From positions 17,911,001-17,975,000 of the forward strand of contig NC_079875.1 of NCBI RefSeq assembly GCF_029227915.1: DNA of 64,000 nucleotides, in the 5' to 3' direction. Both the position numbers and the translations under genes were made by a program. Each line of letters starts with the position of its first letter. The first letter of the stretch is position 1. The notes beneath the pieces are model-generated. The model was not told where the DNA came from and did not search any database. It saw nothing but the letters and a program-made list of their open reading frames with translations. The stretch is from Hydractinia symbiolongicarpus (taxonomy: Eukaryota; Cnidaria; Hydrozoa; Anthoathecata; Hydractiniidae). Positions 19,230 through 31,521 of the stretch are shown here, piece after piece.

Positions 19230-19859
19230 TTACTTTTTTATTTTCTTACACAATTTTAAAAGTCATACTACACATTGTTTTACACAAGAATCGAGATTTT
19301 TATATACATTTGTTAGAGAAGCCATTTGTGTCCAGATCTTTTATGAAATTATGAAATAGAAAAAAAAATCAATCTTTTGAGATATACTGTAACTTTAGGT
19401 TATATCTGTAGCGCGTTAAAGGAGTTTTGTGTTTATATGGAACGATTCTCCACTACAAGCGAATCAAATAGTAAGAGTTATAACATAAATCACTGCTTTT
19501 ACTTGAACTAATTTCTATTGAATTAACATGAATGTACTATGCTCGGTTTATATCGTAAACAAGTTATCGCACTTGTTCTCGTCATATTTTTTTTTTTCGT
19601 TTTTTAGTCCCGTATATTTCGCCTAAACGACATAAAAAACTGAAAAAAAATATTTTGCGATATTTGTTTCGGCACTGTGCGATAACTACTACTACTTATT
19701 ACACGTGTTTTCTGTACTGTAAAAAATTAATTGATACCAATAAAGATTATTCCATATGCACTATATTCACATTACTCAAACGATCTTTATCTATTTTGAC
19801 TTCGTCATCTAGAGTATTGATGCTAAGATATACCCTACAATTAACTTTGTATCTCATTT

Positions 19860-20222
19860 TTATCTAGAATTGTAGATTAGGCGAAGATTTAGACTGATAT
19901 ATGCCCAACAATCAAAATTGTCTCCGTGTTTGTGTCTAGAATTGTTGTATAAGTGAAAGAATGAGATCTGCTCTAGTACATTAGGAGAACACCTAGGCTG
20001 AGATATGTTCAACAATTTAATTTGTCTCCGTATTTTTGTCTGGAATTGTAGATTAGGTGAAGATTTAGACTGGGATATGCTCAACAATTAAAATTGTCTA
20101 TTGTGATTAGGTGAAGTTTTAGGATGAGATATGCTCAACAACTAATTTACTAATTTTGTGTCCGTGTTTTGTCTAGAATTAGGAGAACATTTATGCTGAG
20201 ATATGCTCAACAATTAAAAACG
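19860..20222. repeat. Degenerate tandem repeat, roughly 90-bp unit, about 4 copies
   Basis: The motif GATATGCTCAACAATTAAAA recurs with variants (GATATATGCCCAACAATC, GATATGTTCAACAATTTA). Between copies lie TTGTCTCCGTGTTT and TCTAGAATTGTAGATTAGG. Unit lengths vary, so this is an old minisatellite. Confidence 0.75.
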
Positions 20223-20441
20223 TCGTAGGAAAAACCTAGACCTTTAATTTTTGTATTACGAGGCGATGCTTTATTCCTATTACTTAGATTCTTTTAAGGA
20301 GCTGGCTGGATTAATTGTTATAACATTTCTAAAATAGTTTTTTATAGATAAACATCTTTTATTGATTTCCGCCATCGCCACGCGGGCGGAATCTTTAAAA
20401 TCGCCGGATGGAAAATATATCTTCAATCTATATATCTATAA

Positions 20442-20685
<244 letters not shown>

Positions 20686-20802
20686 CAGATGAAGTGTAAT
20701 ATATAAAGGACAGGTGACCCCATGAATTTTTCCACACATAAACGATATTGCATGATATATGTTGTTTTGAAATTATGTGATTAAATACCTGTATAAAAAT
20801 GC

Positions 20803-21232
20803 ATGTGTAATTCCCTGTTTGCGATCGTTTGGTCAGCTCTTAAAAAAGTTTCTTTTTGGAATCCAGGTACTCTTGATCATATCCGTTACAAAGGAACAAA
20901 GTGGTGCACAAACCTAGGATGCACAAACCAGTACTTAAGCGGAAGTGAGCTCCCAAATAGTTTGGTTCTTGAAAATGAGGTCATACAAATACAAAGCTTA
21001 GAAAATGTTTCTCATATTATTACAGACGATAGCACTTCATTACGCACTTTTCATAATTCATCTGAATCCGATAAAGGGTAAGGCATGCTGGGCATAATTA
21101 GCGGCGCTAGTTTTGCTATAGTTTGGGACCACCCGCAAATTTATTTATTTGATCCTCATAGCCGAACTAGTTTAGGACAAATAACAGAACAGGGTACGTC
21201 AGTCGTTTTAAAATTTGATTCTTTTGATTCAT
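20803..21232 (+). pseudogene. Helentron cysteine-protease-like domain remnant
   Basis: Read through one in-frame TAA (21079-21081), the frame shows GTLDHIRYKGTKW, YLSGSELPNSL, then FAIVWDHPQIYLFDPHSR and GTSVVLKFDSF. These resemble the C-terminal part of the protease-like (OTU / tegument-protease-like) domain seen at the start of Helentron proteins. The N-terminal part with the catalytic Cys is missing or unrecognisable. Confidence 0.55.
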
Positions 21233-22776
21233 GAAAAAATAAACCAATTTAAAAAATGCATTGAGAATGGGCCATTTTGTATATGTGTCATATGTAATCC
21301 TTTTTTATATAATCGGTCAATTAAATTTTATCGCCACGTCGATTATCCTGCCATTCCAGAAGAGCATTTTCGCTTCAGGGTACAAAGATTTAACGGCAAA
21401 GAATACATATGTGCAACATGCCATTCAAACTTACAAAAGGAAAAATTCCTTCCCAGGCTGTATCTAATAATCTCCAAATGTTTGATCTCCCAGAATCAAT
21501 GAGCACATTACGACGATTAGAAAAAATTATTATAGCTAAAAGAATTTTATTTAAACGAATTGCAATAATGCCTAAAGGCCAGTGTCGTAAAATAAAAGGT
21601 GCAATATGTAATGTTCCAATAAAACCCGATGAAATAAGCAATGTCTTACCAAGAGGAATGGATAAAAATGGTGTAGTGAAAGTTGCGTTAAAGAAAAAAC
21701 TGAATTTCAAATCTAACGTTTATTTAGAATCGGTAAGGCCTGATTTTATTCGGGAAGTTCTTTGTTATCTGAAAATGGTTAACCCTCTTTATTCAAATAT
21801 TGAAATTGACCTCACAAACATACCACCTTCCTGGATTAATTTAACATCTGAACATGAAACTGGGGAAAGTGAAAATAAAATGAACGTTGATTTTGCAATA
21901 AAATCGACATCAAATAATAATATCGGTGATGTAAAAACCAAGAATGAAGAGAATGAAAATCTGTTAAACGAACATCGCTTGCCTTGCCAAGAAACATCTT
22001 TTGTTCCAACTATTCCACATGAACAAATTCACGACGGAAATATTGTTATTGCTCCAGGCGAGAATAAATTTCCCATACCAATAATTTCTGATGAGCATTG
22101 TGAAGAACTTTCCCAACCTTATCTATTTCAAACACGTAAATACGGATATCACACGAAAGGAGAAGTACCACTTTCCCCAACCAAGTATTTCAACCAAAGA
22201 TTACTGAATTATAGACAGAAGTTTGCCTCTGATGCTGACTATATATTCTTTGCTCATGCAGTGACTCAACATCTTAATTTAAATAGTCGCATAAACATCG
22301 CTATGCAAAAAATTAAAGCGGATGGTCTTACAGCAGGAATGATGTCTGCGAATTTTAAAGAAAGAGTTAAATCGTTTATAGCCAGTGACGACGCTTTCAC
22401 GTTTATGAACACGTTGAAAGGAACTCCTGCATATTGGAAACGATTTCTCTTTAAAGTTTTAGCTATGGTAAAACAGCTAGGACTTCCAACATTTTTTATG
22501 ACTTTGTCCTGTGCAGACTTAAGATGGAATGAACTGGTTAAAATCATTACTAAATTAAAAGGTAATGGCATATCTGAAGAAGAAATCGAAAACAGTACAG
22601 ACAGTAATCCAGTTTTTCTAGTAAGACATTTCCAATACAGAGTTGAGACGTTTTTTAAAACCATAGTTGTCAACGGGCCATTAGGTAAAGTAAACTACTA
22701 CGCGATTAGAGTTGAATTTCAGGTTAGAAGTAGCCCACACATCCACTCTTTATTATGGGTTGCCAATTTTACGTAG
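21215..22776 (+). pseudogene. Helentron Cys-rich and Rep (HUH) region
   Basis: The first part (CICVICNPF ... EYICATCHSNLQK) is the cysteine-pair domain preceding Helitron Rep. A frameshift near 21440 moves the reading into the frame of 21409-22776. That 455-codon frame ends in the Rep domain with FFMTLSCADLRWNEL and FQVRSSPHIHSLLWV, where HIH is the HUH metal-binding motif. The frame stops directly after this motif, separating it from the catalytic tyrosines downstream. Confidence 0.8.
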
Positions 22777-23464
22777 CGATAACAAAAAAGAATATATTGC
22801 CTTTGTGGATAACATAGTTAAATGTCAGATTCCTAATAAAGACAGCAACCCAGATCTCTACAAACTAGTTACTAGTTAAACTAGACATATCAAACACATT
22901 CTCATTCTAAATCTTGTCGTAAATATAAAAACAAGAATTGTCGATACTCTTTCGGCACGTTTTTTACAGTCCGTACAATTGTTGCTGAGCCTTTACCTGA
23001 TAACCTCTCAAAGAAAGAAAGAGAAACACAGTTAAAAGAAAGAAAGGCTATACTAGAAAAAGTAAAAACTTACATAGATTCAAATTTGAAGCCAAAATTC
23101 AACAATATTCTTCATCCAGATGAACCGAATTATAACCAACCAGCTACAATTGAACAAATCCTTCAAAGTTTAGCCATAACAAAAAAATAATATGAAAACG
23201 CACTAAGTATCTCACCTGATACTGGATTTCAAATTCACTTGCGAAGGCTTCCAGATTCTTGTTTTATCAATAATTATTTTACTAAGGGTTTGAAGGCATG
23301 GGAAGCTAACATAGACATTCAACCTGTTCTTGATTTTTATAAAGCAGTTTCTTACATGTGTGCTTATTTGTCGAAAGTTTGAAACGAATCTTCAGAGGCA
23401 ATGAAAAAAGCTGCATCGCAGGCACTAGAAACTGGTGATTTATTATTTGAACAGATGAAGTCAA
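22777..23464 (+). pseudogene. Helentron Rep C-terminal part with Y2 motif
   Basis: Broken frames retain FGRFFTVRTIVAEPLPDNLS, IHLRRLPDSCFINNYF and VSYMCAYLSK. The pair of tyrosines in YMCAY corresponds to the catalytic Y2 motif of Helitron Rep. In-frame stops occur just before ENALSISPDTGF and just after the Y2 motif (KV, stop, NESSEA). Confidence 0.7.
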
Positions 23465-24395
23465 TTGCAAATGCGTATCGAAATCATCGTGTCAGTTCAA
23501 GAAGCAGTAGCTACCATAATTCCAGGAATAGGGTTACGAAAGACATTTCCAGCTGTAGTTTTTGCAAATAGTAACATTCCTGAGAAGCGATACAGGGTTT
23601 GTCGTAACGAAGAAGAAATTTTAAGTTTGCCACCAGACAGTACGGATATTTTTAAACGAAACATGTTGGATAGATACATGGATAGACCAAATTTAGAATT
23701 TAAAAAAGGCAGATACACCATGTTGGAACAAATGTGTTATGCTGAGTTTTTGTCAAGCTATTCTGTGAAAATAAAACCGAAACCAGAAGATGAAAATGAC
23801 AGTCAACCAGAAGTACTCAAAAGAAATGTTGAACTTGCAAAAAGAAAAATGTGTTCTAAGATACCATGTACCTAGTCGAGAGAAAAATCCAGAAGGATAT
23901 GCACATCATTTGCTCTTTATGTTTTATCCTTTTCGCCGAAAGCAGAATTGTTAAGCAAAAACACGGGTACTTACACAGAGCAAATTATTGGAAAACGGTG
24001 TATTAGAAATTATAAATACAAATAAAAGAATATGCGAACCATTTAATGAACTTGTTGAAGAAGCAATGATAAATTTTCACGCAAATGTAAATAATCTTGA
24101 TTCTTTCGCCGAACAGGAAAACGACGATGTTACTGATGAGATTGTAATATAAACATCCATGACACTGACAAAATTCGAAGTGAAACCGAAAATATCCCAG
24201 TTTTTGGAAACACTTATTCATCTATTACTGAGCCTGGAATTTCCGAAGACGAACTCCATGAAAAGATGCAAACATTAAATAAAACTCAAAGGTAAATTTT
24301 TGAAGTGGTAAATGATTGGGTTAGAACTTACGTAAAAGGTTTAGCATGTAAGGCACACCATAAAATTAAGCCAATTCACATTTTTCTAACAGGAA
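23465..24395 (+). pseudogene. Helentron linker between Rep and helicase
   Basis: One open stretch to 23875 holds NIPEKRYRVCRNEEEI and DSTDIFKRNMLDRYMDRPN, both characteristic of Helitron proteins. After a frameshift come YHVPSREKNPEGYAHHLLF and, further on, WVRTYVKGLACKAHHKIKP and IHIFLTGSA at the entry to the helicase. At least three frame changes occur. Confidence 0.7.
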
Positions 24396-26240
24396 GTGCA
24401 AGGTTGTGGAAACTCCCATTTTATAACAACAATTTCTGACATGCTAGATAAAGCACTTTTCTATCGTGCAGGAAACTTAGAAAAGGACAAAATTCTCATT
24501 TTAGCACCAACCGGTGTTGCTGCTATTAATATAGAGGGAAATACAATACATTCAGCCTTAGGTATACCAGTTGATAGAAGTTTCAGTAAAAACATTTCTA
24601 AGTTAAGTGATAAAAAGAAATGTATGCTGCGAAACAAGCTTTCAGAACTAAGCTTTATTGTAATAGATGAAATTTCAATGGCTTCAAGCAAGCTACTTTT
24701 ACATATTCATCAACGGCTAACCGAAATATTTGGATGCGCAGATGACATTCCATTTGCAGGAATATCTGTTATAGCATGTGGCGATTTCTACGAACTTCCA
24801 CCAATTCAAGCAATCCCAGTTTACGCAGAATACAAAGATGCATTAATAAAGCTTTCACATTGCTGGAAGCATTTTAAGATTGCTGAACTAACAGAAGTTA
24901 TGAGACAGCGTGGTGACCAACGTTTGATTGAATTATTAAACAATATCAGAGTGGGAAAATTAGAAAGGCGACACAAAGATTTACTAAAATCTAAATTTAT
25001 TTCACCAAATGACCCCAAAAATAAAATTCATATATTTGCTGAAAATCAACCCGCCTCTGAGCATAACAACAAAATGCTTAATAGCATAACATCGGACGAA
25101 ATAAATATCGAAGCTATTGACAAAATTTCAGAAAATATACCCATGCAATTAGCCCAAAATCTTAGTTCTCGCACTCAAATGGAAACAGGTGGACTTGCGC
25201 GAAACCTTCTGTTACAACTTCATGCAAAAGTCATGTTGACGTCAAATTTTGATGTATCTGATAAACTCATTAACGGACAGATAGGTACTGTTCATCGGTT
25301 GAAAACCGATAGCTCAGGCAATGTAACAAGAATATATTTGAAAATGGAAGACATGTATACTGGACTTAAAGCTGTGAGAACAGATCCATATGCTATTCAA
25401 GAAAATGTTGTTCCAATTAACAGAGTAGAGAAAAAAATCAAATTTAACAAACATAATCCATCTTCACCTTCTATGAAACGACTGCAATTCCCACTAATGC
25501 TGTCATGGGCCTGCAATGCTCACAAGGTTCAAGGTACAACGTTTGATAAAATTGTTGTCTGTTTTGATTTATTAAAACAACGATCCTTTCAGTCAGGACA
25601 AATCTATGTTGCATTAAGTCGAGTCACAAGTTTAGACGGTTTATACCTAACGGGTACATTTGCTAAGTCAACCATTAAGTCAGACACACGAGCAACAGAG
25701 CAATACAATTACATGCGAGAACATTCAAAATTGGCACAGAAAGAAACTGGTGTAATTAGCGAAAATTCTATTATGGTCACTTTGCTTAATACAAGATCCT
25801 ACAACAAGCATAAAAACGATATTAAATCCGACCGCGTTCTCATGGGAAGTGATTTATTATGCCTAACGAAAACTCAGATACCATTGAACTCACATTGCGA
25901 CTCAAAACTAGATTACTTTACTTTAATTCCAAACAACAATGTGGATAGGTTTTCTAGTTTATTAGTTGGTCATAATGAAACTATAAATTTGCTTGATATT
26001 ATAAAAATTCCTGGTGCAATATTTTTTAGAATGACAAAAAGAACGTTTTACAAAAACGCTATTAATGTTTTGCTTCTATATCCAAAAAATTCCCTCAATA
26101 GAGATGAATCAGTATACCTTATTCAGTATTTTTTGGGAAATGAAACTGTTGATATTATACTCGGAGATTTTAATGTTTGCTTAAGGCGGAAATCTTCAAG
26201 CCACAGGGCTTCTTGTTTAATTATAATTAGACGAATGTAA
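24396..26240 (+). pseudogene. PIF1-type helicase plus endonuclease-like domain of the Helentron
   Basis: The open frame of 614 codons has no proper start; it begins inside a damaged Walker A. An extra A near 24397 breaks GSA from GCGNS, and the Walker lysine is Asn. Later motifs are clear: VIDEISMAS (Walker B), GDFYELPPIQ, LTEVMRQ, LSWACNAHKVQGTTF and QIYVALSRVTSLDGLYL. From about residue 455 the protein changes to an endonuclease/exonuclease/phosphatase pattern: LLNTRSYNKHKNDI, DLLCLTKTQI and, close to the end, ILGDFN. The endonuclease domain is cut short after GDFN. Confidence 0.85.
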
Positions 26241-26866
26241 ATTACAATTCTCAAAAAAAATTATGACTTCAATCACAGTCACAAAACCCAAGTATCTGAG
26301 AAAGAATAAACATACCAATCACGTAGTTTAAAAGGTTTTATCGACTAAATTCTTATTTGTCTCAACTTGATGTATTGTAGCTATATTGTTGCTGAAAGTT
26401 CTAGCTAGCGGTGTAAAAACCATAAGCTGTCCCCAGGTACACCTGAATTCACATAGTCACTTAAGCCTAGACCTAAGACTGAATAAAAATTATGTCTGCA
26501 CAGGTTTTACGAATGCAAGCAAAGTTTCACAATAAGAAAACAACACCGAATATTCATTATGATCATATATATTCGACCACATATAAAAACACTTATAGAA
26601 ACATTTTTTGAAAGATTTTAAACGAGCACATTCACCCTCAGATATAAATTATACTTTCCACAAAATAAAATGTACACCCAAATCTGAAAGTTATACTGGG
26701 AATATTGTTAAACGACGTTATAACCATGATTGTATCACGTCACATGTTAGTCTTGTTACTTAACTTGACTCTATAAATATTGTGTCTTCATTCTTCCTTT
26801 TGAGGACTTCCTTTTTCACTTGTATTCAACAAATAAGTCCCGCATTTGCATGCTATGAAACGTCCG
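26241..26866. other. Spacer, nothing recognised
   Basis: AT-rich sequence between the Helentron remnant and the minus-strand membrane-protein exon. It may include the 3' end of the Helentron, but I could not place it. Confidence 0.4.
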
Positions 26867-27721
26867 TCAAAGCTTCGTCTTTCGGAATCTTTTCGTTTGA
26901 TACAGCGGCAAGGTTACTTCTTTTCCGAGCATGCGCGGCAACTCCAAACCACGTGCGCGATATTTGGCCTTTTGTCGTCGCCACGAACGTTTGCTGAGAA
27001 AATGTGTGACGAGCATGAATAAAATACCAACGGCACAGATGGCTGATAGCAGAAATCCACCAATCTGAGTTGGAAATAGTTGTTAAGAAATAACTTAAAC
27101 ACTGACTTTAACACAGACAGTTTTTCTTTTAACCTCAAATAAGTTTTCAACAAAATACTTTTAAATTTTCACAGAATCAATCATGAAGGGTTATAGGAAT
27201 GTGCAAATTCAGTAAAATTCTGCCAAAAATGAAGCATGGAATCATCACATCCGTACCGTGCCCAAAAATTGGAAGTTGATATTCTAAATCCTTTCGAGTT
27301 GTATATTAGAACATCTAACGTAGTTTCTGCAGTATTTCTAAGACAAATGCGTGATTAGGACAACCTGGGTAGGTATAATCTTAACAAAACATTATTTTCA
27401 AATTCCAAGTATTATAACACGATCCTAATAAGTTAGACAGACTATGGAAGTTTTTCTACCCGTCGTAACTTGCTTATGTAAGATTTTTCGCAAGTATTTT
27501 GTATTTAAAGTTTAAGTTTTATCTCTACGCATTAATTTGTATCCATCAAAAAGAATTAGATATTTACCATAAGGAAATTCTTTCGAGCCATCAATGGATG
27601 GGAAACAGTGGAATCTGTAGTCGTCGTAACATATGCGCGGTATTTATGATTATCTAGAACAGTTTTGTTAAACAGATAACCAGCATTTCTTGACAGTTTC
27701 TCCATCGTGACCTCACCAAAT
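26867..27721 (-). CDS. Last two exons of an unidentified single-pass membrane protein (partial)
   Basis: Two exons join in frame on the minus strand: 27721-27568 (acceptor CTCGTGCAG, phase 2 entry, donor ATGGTAAAT) and 27064-26867 (acceptor CCAACTCAG, phase 0), ending in TGA. The first encodes an extracellular-looking segment with NKTVLDNHKYRAYVTTTT, reminiscent of the last strands of a fibronectin-III domain (weak). The second encodes a hydrophobic helix FLLSAICAVGILFMLVTHFL, then a stop-transfer basic patch SKRSWRRQKAKYRARG and a short cytoplasmic tail ending RKTKL. Upstream exons should lie to the right, at 27.7-29 kb or beyond, but I could not recognise them, so the gene may be partial. 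A related exon sits at 10.2 kb. Confidence 0.5.
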
Positions 27722-29380
27722 CTGCACGAGAAATTAAAATACCAGAAAAACACGATAATGTAACAACATATTTGTTTTGTTTTCTATCATGAGGTGGGTG
27801 GGTGGGTGGGTGGTTGTTGATTCAGCAGCTAATTGCTCAGCACCAAATAAGTGTTGAATTTTTTGTCTTTTAATAACTTTTTTCGGGAATTGTAAGGAAA
27901 TTTTTAATTTTTCTTTTTTTTTAACAATATCTAGCTTTGGCTAAAACTTGACGTTCTTATAAAACAACGGGTAGTTAGAATGCAAGTAATTCCGCTGAAT
28001 CTGAATATTCGAGGCACAATCTTGAAAAGTGTGTAACTGCGTATTTCTACGCGGTTTACTACGTCACAAAAAACACTAGTTCGATATTTTTTGATGAGTG
28101 GGAGTCACTTTCTGCTGAACAAAGAAAGGCTTTACCCATTTGACAAAAGTTCAAATATTATTTTTAAGATTAAAAGTATCCAAACGTGGATGATTTCAGG
28201 GATATTTACCTGACTAGCAAATAAGTTGAGAGAAATAAACTAGAGTCCGAAATACTACCTAAAATGTCTTACCACGATTTATTGCTTTTCCCTCCATCCA
28301 AATAAAGCATTTTTTTAACTACGCTTATCCAACGATTGTGGGGAAGGAAATAAATCATTTATTTTGGTCTCTTCCACAGACGTTCGTACTTGTGGTTTAA
28401 AATGTGATTGGAACATAAAAAATATCTGAGACGTTTTATTACAAAAAGCGCCATGAGTTCTGGGTAAGTATATATTTTTTTGGAATTTATCAGATTCATC
28501 AAAAATAAACATAAATACTTATACTTGTAAAAAATCCAGCGATTCAGGCTACGGGGGAGTGGGGGAAGATAATAAAAGACAGAACAAGAAACAATACAAG
28601 ATGGCAGATGGTTACCAAAACATTGAGATTAGATATGCACGGATAAATCCATAATTTAAACAAAACATTTAGGCGGGAAGAAATCGATTTCTTTTGATCT
28701 AAACTGGCTGTGGAGAAATTTATTAAACAATGTGTATTATTTTATCGTGAAGCTAGCTGTGCGTCTTTAAAAGCAAAACAAAAATCAAAGTTCTAGATCT
28801 TTTAGAAGATATCGGAGGACAGAAACAATAAAAAATATATATAAAATAAAATATATAGAGCAATATTGTAAAACATTGTTAGGGGAAAGCTGATATTTGC
28901 TTTTATACAACATTTCACCGTGTGTAACAACTTTAGTTTAATTTCAACAGAATGTTTTCAACTCATTTTCCACAGCTTCCTGCAAATTGGAGTTAATATA
29001 TTGGACGAAAAAAGCTTTAAATTCCTCAGAAATTTTTTTCAGAAAGAATAAAAAAGAGAAAAATATTTATATTACGATTTTGCGGGACAGAAGAAGATAT
29101 AATTTACTTTGTCTGAAGTCCACACTCACGTAACAAAATAAAATAAAATGGATGCTTTGAACCATCTATATTTACTAATTTCAAAGTGTTTATAGATGGA
29201 TCTCAAGTAGAAGCTCAAGAATCAGAGAACCAGCCTATTGGAAACAAAAATAATTATTCGAATTATATAACGCACGCGTTAATACAAATTCAAAAACGCG
29301 CACAAACTGAAATCATGGACGTTACTTTTGCGTTCGGAATTAGTCAATTACTTGAATTTCGATTATAATCATCAGCGTAA
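27722..29380. other. Spacer, no exon recognised
   Basis: It contains a short GGTG microsatellite (27791-27813) and otherwise anonymous AT-rich DNA. Missing upstream exons of the membrane-protein gene might be here, but no frame shows convincing splice borders. Confidence 0.4.
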
Positions 29381-29657
29381 AGGGGGATTTTCACGAAGCG
29401 AATTGAACGGCGAATTCGACGGCAAATTGTATCTGAGCATGCGCAGTTTTGTTTGTTATGATTTTGCATCAAAATATACGCTTCGCTGAAAAGTAGAAAC
29501 AGTTCTTACTTTTTCGCGGCTAAAGGTTTCGCTGCTAGTTTTAGACCAATCAGAACGCGGTTAACCAATGTAAACAATGAATTTCGCGTCTTATTTATTT
29601 TGTCGTGAAAATTAAAAAGCGAATTCGCCGTTCAATTCGTTTCGTGAAAATCCCCCT
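29381..29657. mobile_element. 277-bp Harbinger-like MITE
   Basis: The terminal inverted repeats match over about 37 bases with one mismatch: AGGGGGATTTTCACGAAGCG at the left, with AGGGGGATTTTCACGAAACG as reverse complement of the right. TAA flanks both ends (29378-29380 and 29658-29660), as expected for PIF/Harbinger insertions. There is no coding sequence. The near-perfect arms suggest a fairly recent insertion. Confidence 0.88.
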
Positions 29658-31024
29658 TAAGCGTCGAATGTCTACGAGACGAATAGTGTCGCGGTGATAT
29701 AGTTTATCGCAGCAGGACATGCGCAAGAGTAGAAATTGCAAAAATTTTTGACAGAAAATGTCGAATCTGGTTTATTATTAGACAATCAGAATGCACAAAA
29801 ATGTAAACAAACTGCTCGTTAATGAGCGTTTTCCAAAAAAATAAATAATTTTATGTTTCGTCAGTTAACACCAGGAGCTATAAATTTCTAAAATTGTTCT
29901 GGATATTATGTAACGTTTAAAAAAATTAAATTTCTTTAATCAAAGTATGGTATTCACCTTTTGATGCTCTCTGAAGACAGATGTTTCGAGCTTTCGCAGA
30001 CAAATTGAGTTCGCTGCACAATTTGGGCCGAAGAACAATTTTTTTCCTTATTTATAAAAAGAACTTGGCAAAATGTTATTTACAGAAAGACTTGATGAAT
30101 CCTTTGTACAAAGGCAAACGCAGTAAAAACAATTTATAATGGCAGCCGTACCAATATATTCTCATTATCAGTGGAATATTAAAATGATTTTTGATATTAA
30201 TTTTCTAAATTTTATAATACACTAAACCACTTTTATAATAAACTAAAGAGCAATGCAATTTACAATATTTGTACTAAAATATGTTAAAGGTCAAAAGCTT
30301 GCAGAAAAAAGGTTTTAGCCATTTTAGTTGTTTTTATCTTTAGAACGTATACCCAAGGAAATTAATTCTCACGAAGACTTTTTTACGCGGGTTTTTCTTT
30401 CTGGACTTTCGCGGGGAAGAAGGAAATTTATTTTCGTGGATTTAGCGTTGAACTTATTTTCGCTGATAAGGCAAATTTAGAATTTCGCAAGAATTTATTT
30501 TCGCGGCTCACAATTTTCAGGTAAATATAAAGTAACAATAAAAGAAAAAATGAATGATATTGTATATAAATTGTAGGTACATTAGTTTATACATCATTCA
30601 AATCATCTTCCAACATACTAAATAAATAAACTTATAATGGATAGATAGATTATAAAGAATATATATCGTTGTCTTTTGTATTAAAATTTACCCGGATTTA
30701 GTGTAAATTTAAGTTTTCTTTAAAAATATCAGGAAATAAAAAAAAATTCGTGGAATTTTATCTTTGCGGATCAGGCCGATTTCGAATTTTCACAGAAACT
30801 TATTTTCGCAAAAATCCGCGAAAGGTATCCTGATTTGCAGTTACATACAAATTATAAAAAAATCAAACCTGTTAAATCCTTAAACGGCTAATAGCTAACA
30901 AAGTGTAATTCCAAGTGTGTTATCACAACATTCATTTCTGATTTTCATGACGTATCAAAGAAAATAATCCTGCTTTTTTCCTGGCATCGTGAAAATATTT
31001 TGTGTCTATTCATGACTACATTAA

Positions 31025-31430
31025 GAACTAAAATTTTCGGCGGAAAAACTTTCGGACAAGATTTATAAAGTCTTTTAAACGAATTTTAAACAATATCAAA
31101 AGTAATGATTACGGAAAATGACACAAAAAGAAGATCTAAAAAAAGGTCTTTAAGATCCAACTTTATAGATAGAGCTTCAGCCAAATGTGAAAATGACGAA
31201 AACAATAAGTTCAAAAACTGCAGTTTTTATTGATTTTCTGATTACCCTATATATAATTTACAAACACTGATTACCCTTTATACAATTTCTATGCACTGGT
31301 CCTTTTTTAAAAAAATTAGAAAACCAAAATTTTCGGACAAAAAAACTTTCGGCAGACAAAAATTTGGGACAGAAAAAATTTTTAGACAAAAAAAAATCGA
31401 AAGTTTTTCCGTCCGAAAATTCCGTTTCTA
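31025..31430. repeat. Inverted-repeat element with TTTTCGGAC motifs
   Basis: AAAATTTTCGGCGGAAAAAC at the left is mirrored by AAGTTTTTCCGTCCGAAAAT at the right, suggesting a small MITE. The 134-base difference between the two segmental copies falls inside this element, so it may reflect internal rearrangement. A corresponding copy lies in the proximal block. Confidence 0.45.
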
Positions 31431-31521
31431 ATGTATCCTAGCATTTCTAAAAAAGTGGACAGCCTGTAACAGATCTTATCAAGTTTGAGTTTCAATCAGC
31501 GTCAATAAATTATCAGCGACG

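Larger units (their letters stand above)
20803..26240 (+). mobile_element. Degenerate Helentron-type Helitron
   Basis: One long decayed coding region read left to right: a protease-like domain, a Cys-rich domain, an HUH Rep domain, a PIF1-type helicase and an AP-endonuclease-like domain. This order, with the endonuclease after the helicase, is the established arrangement of Helentrons. Several frameshifts and in-frame stops break it. Termini were not identified: I found no convincing TC...CTRR ends, so the coordinates cover coding remnants only. Confidence 0.85.

Noticed and set aside
26241-26700. Possible Helitron 3' end (CTAG with nearby inverted bases around 26400)
   Set aside because: CTAG is frequent in this sequence and I could not find a convincing terminal hairpin.
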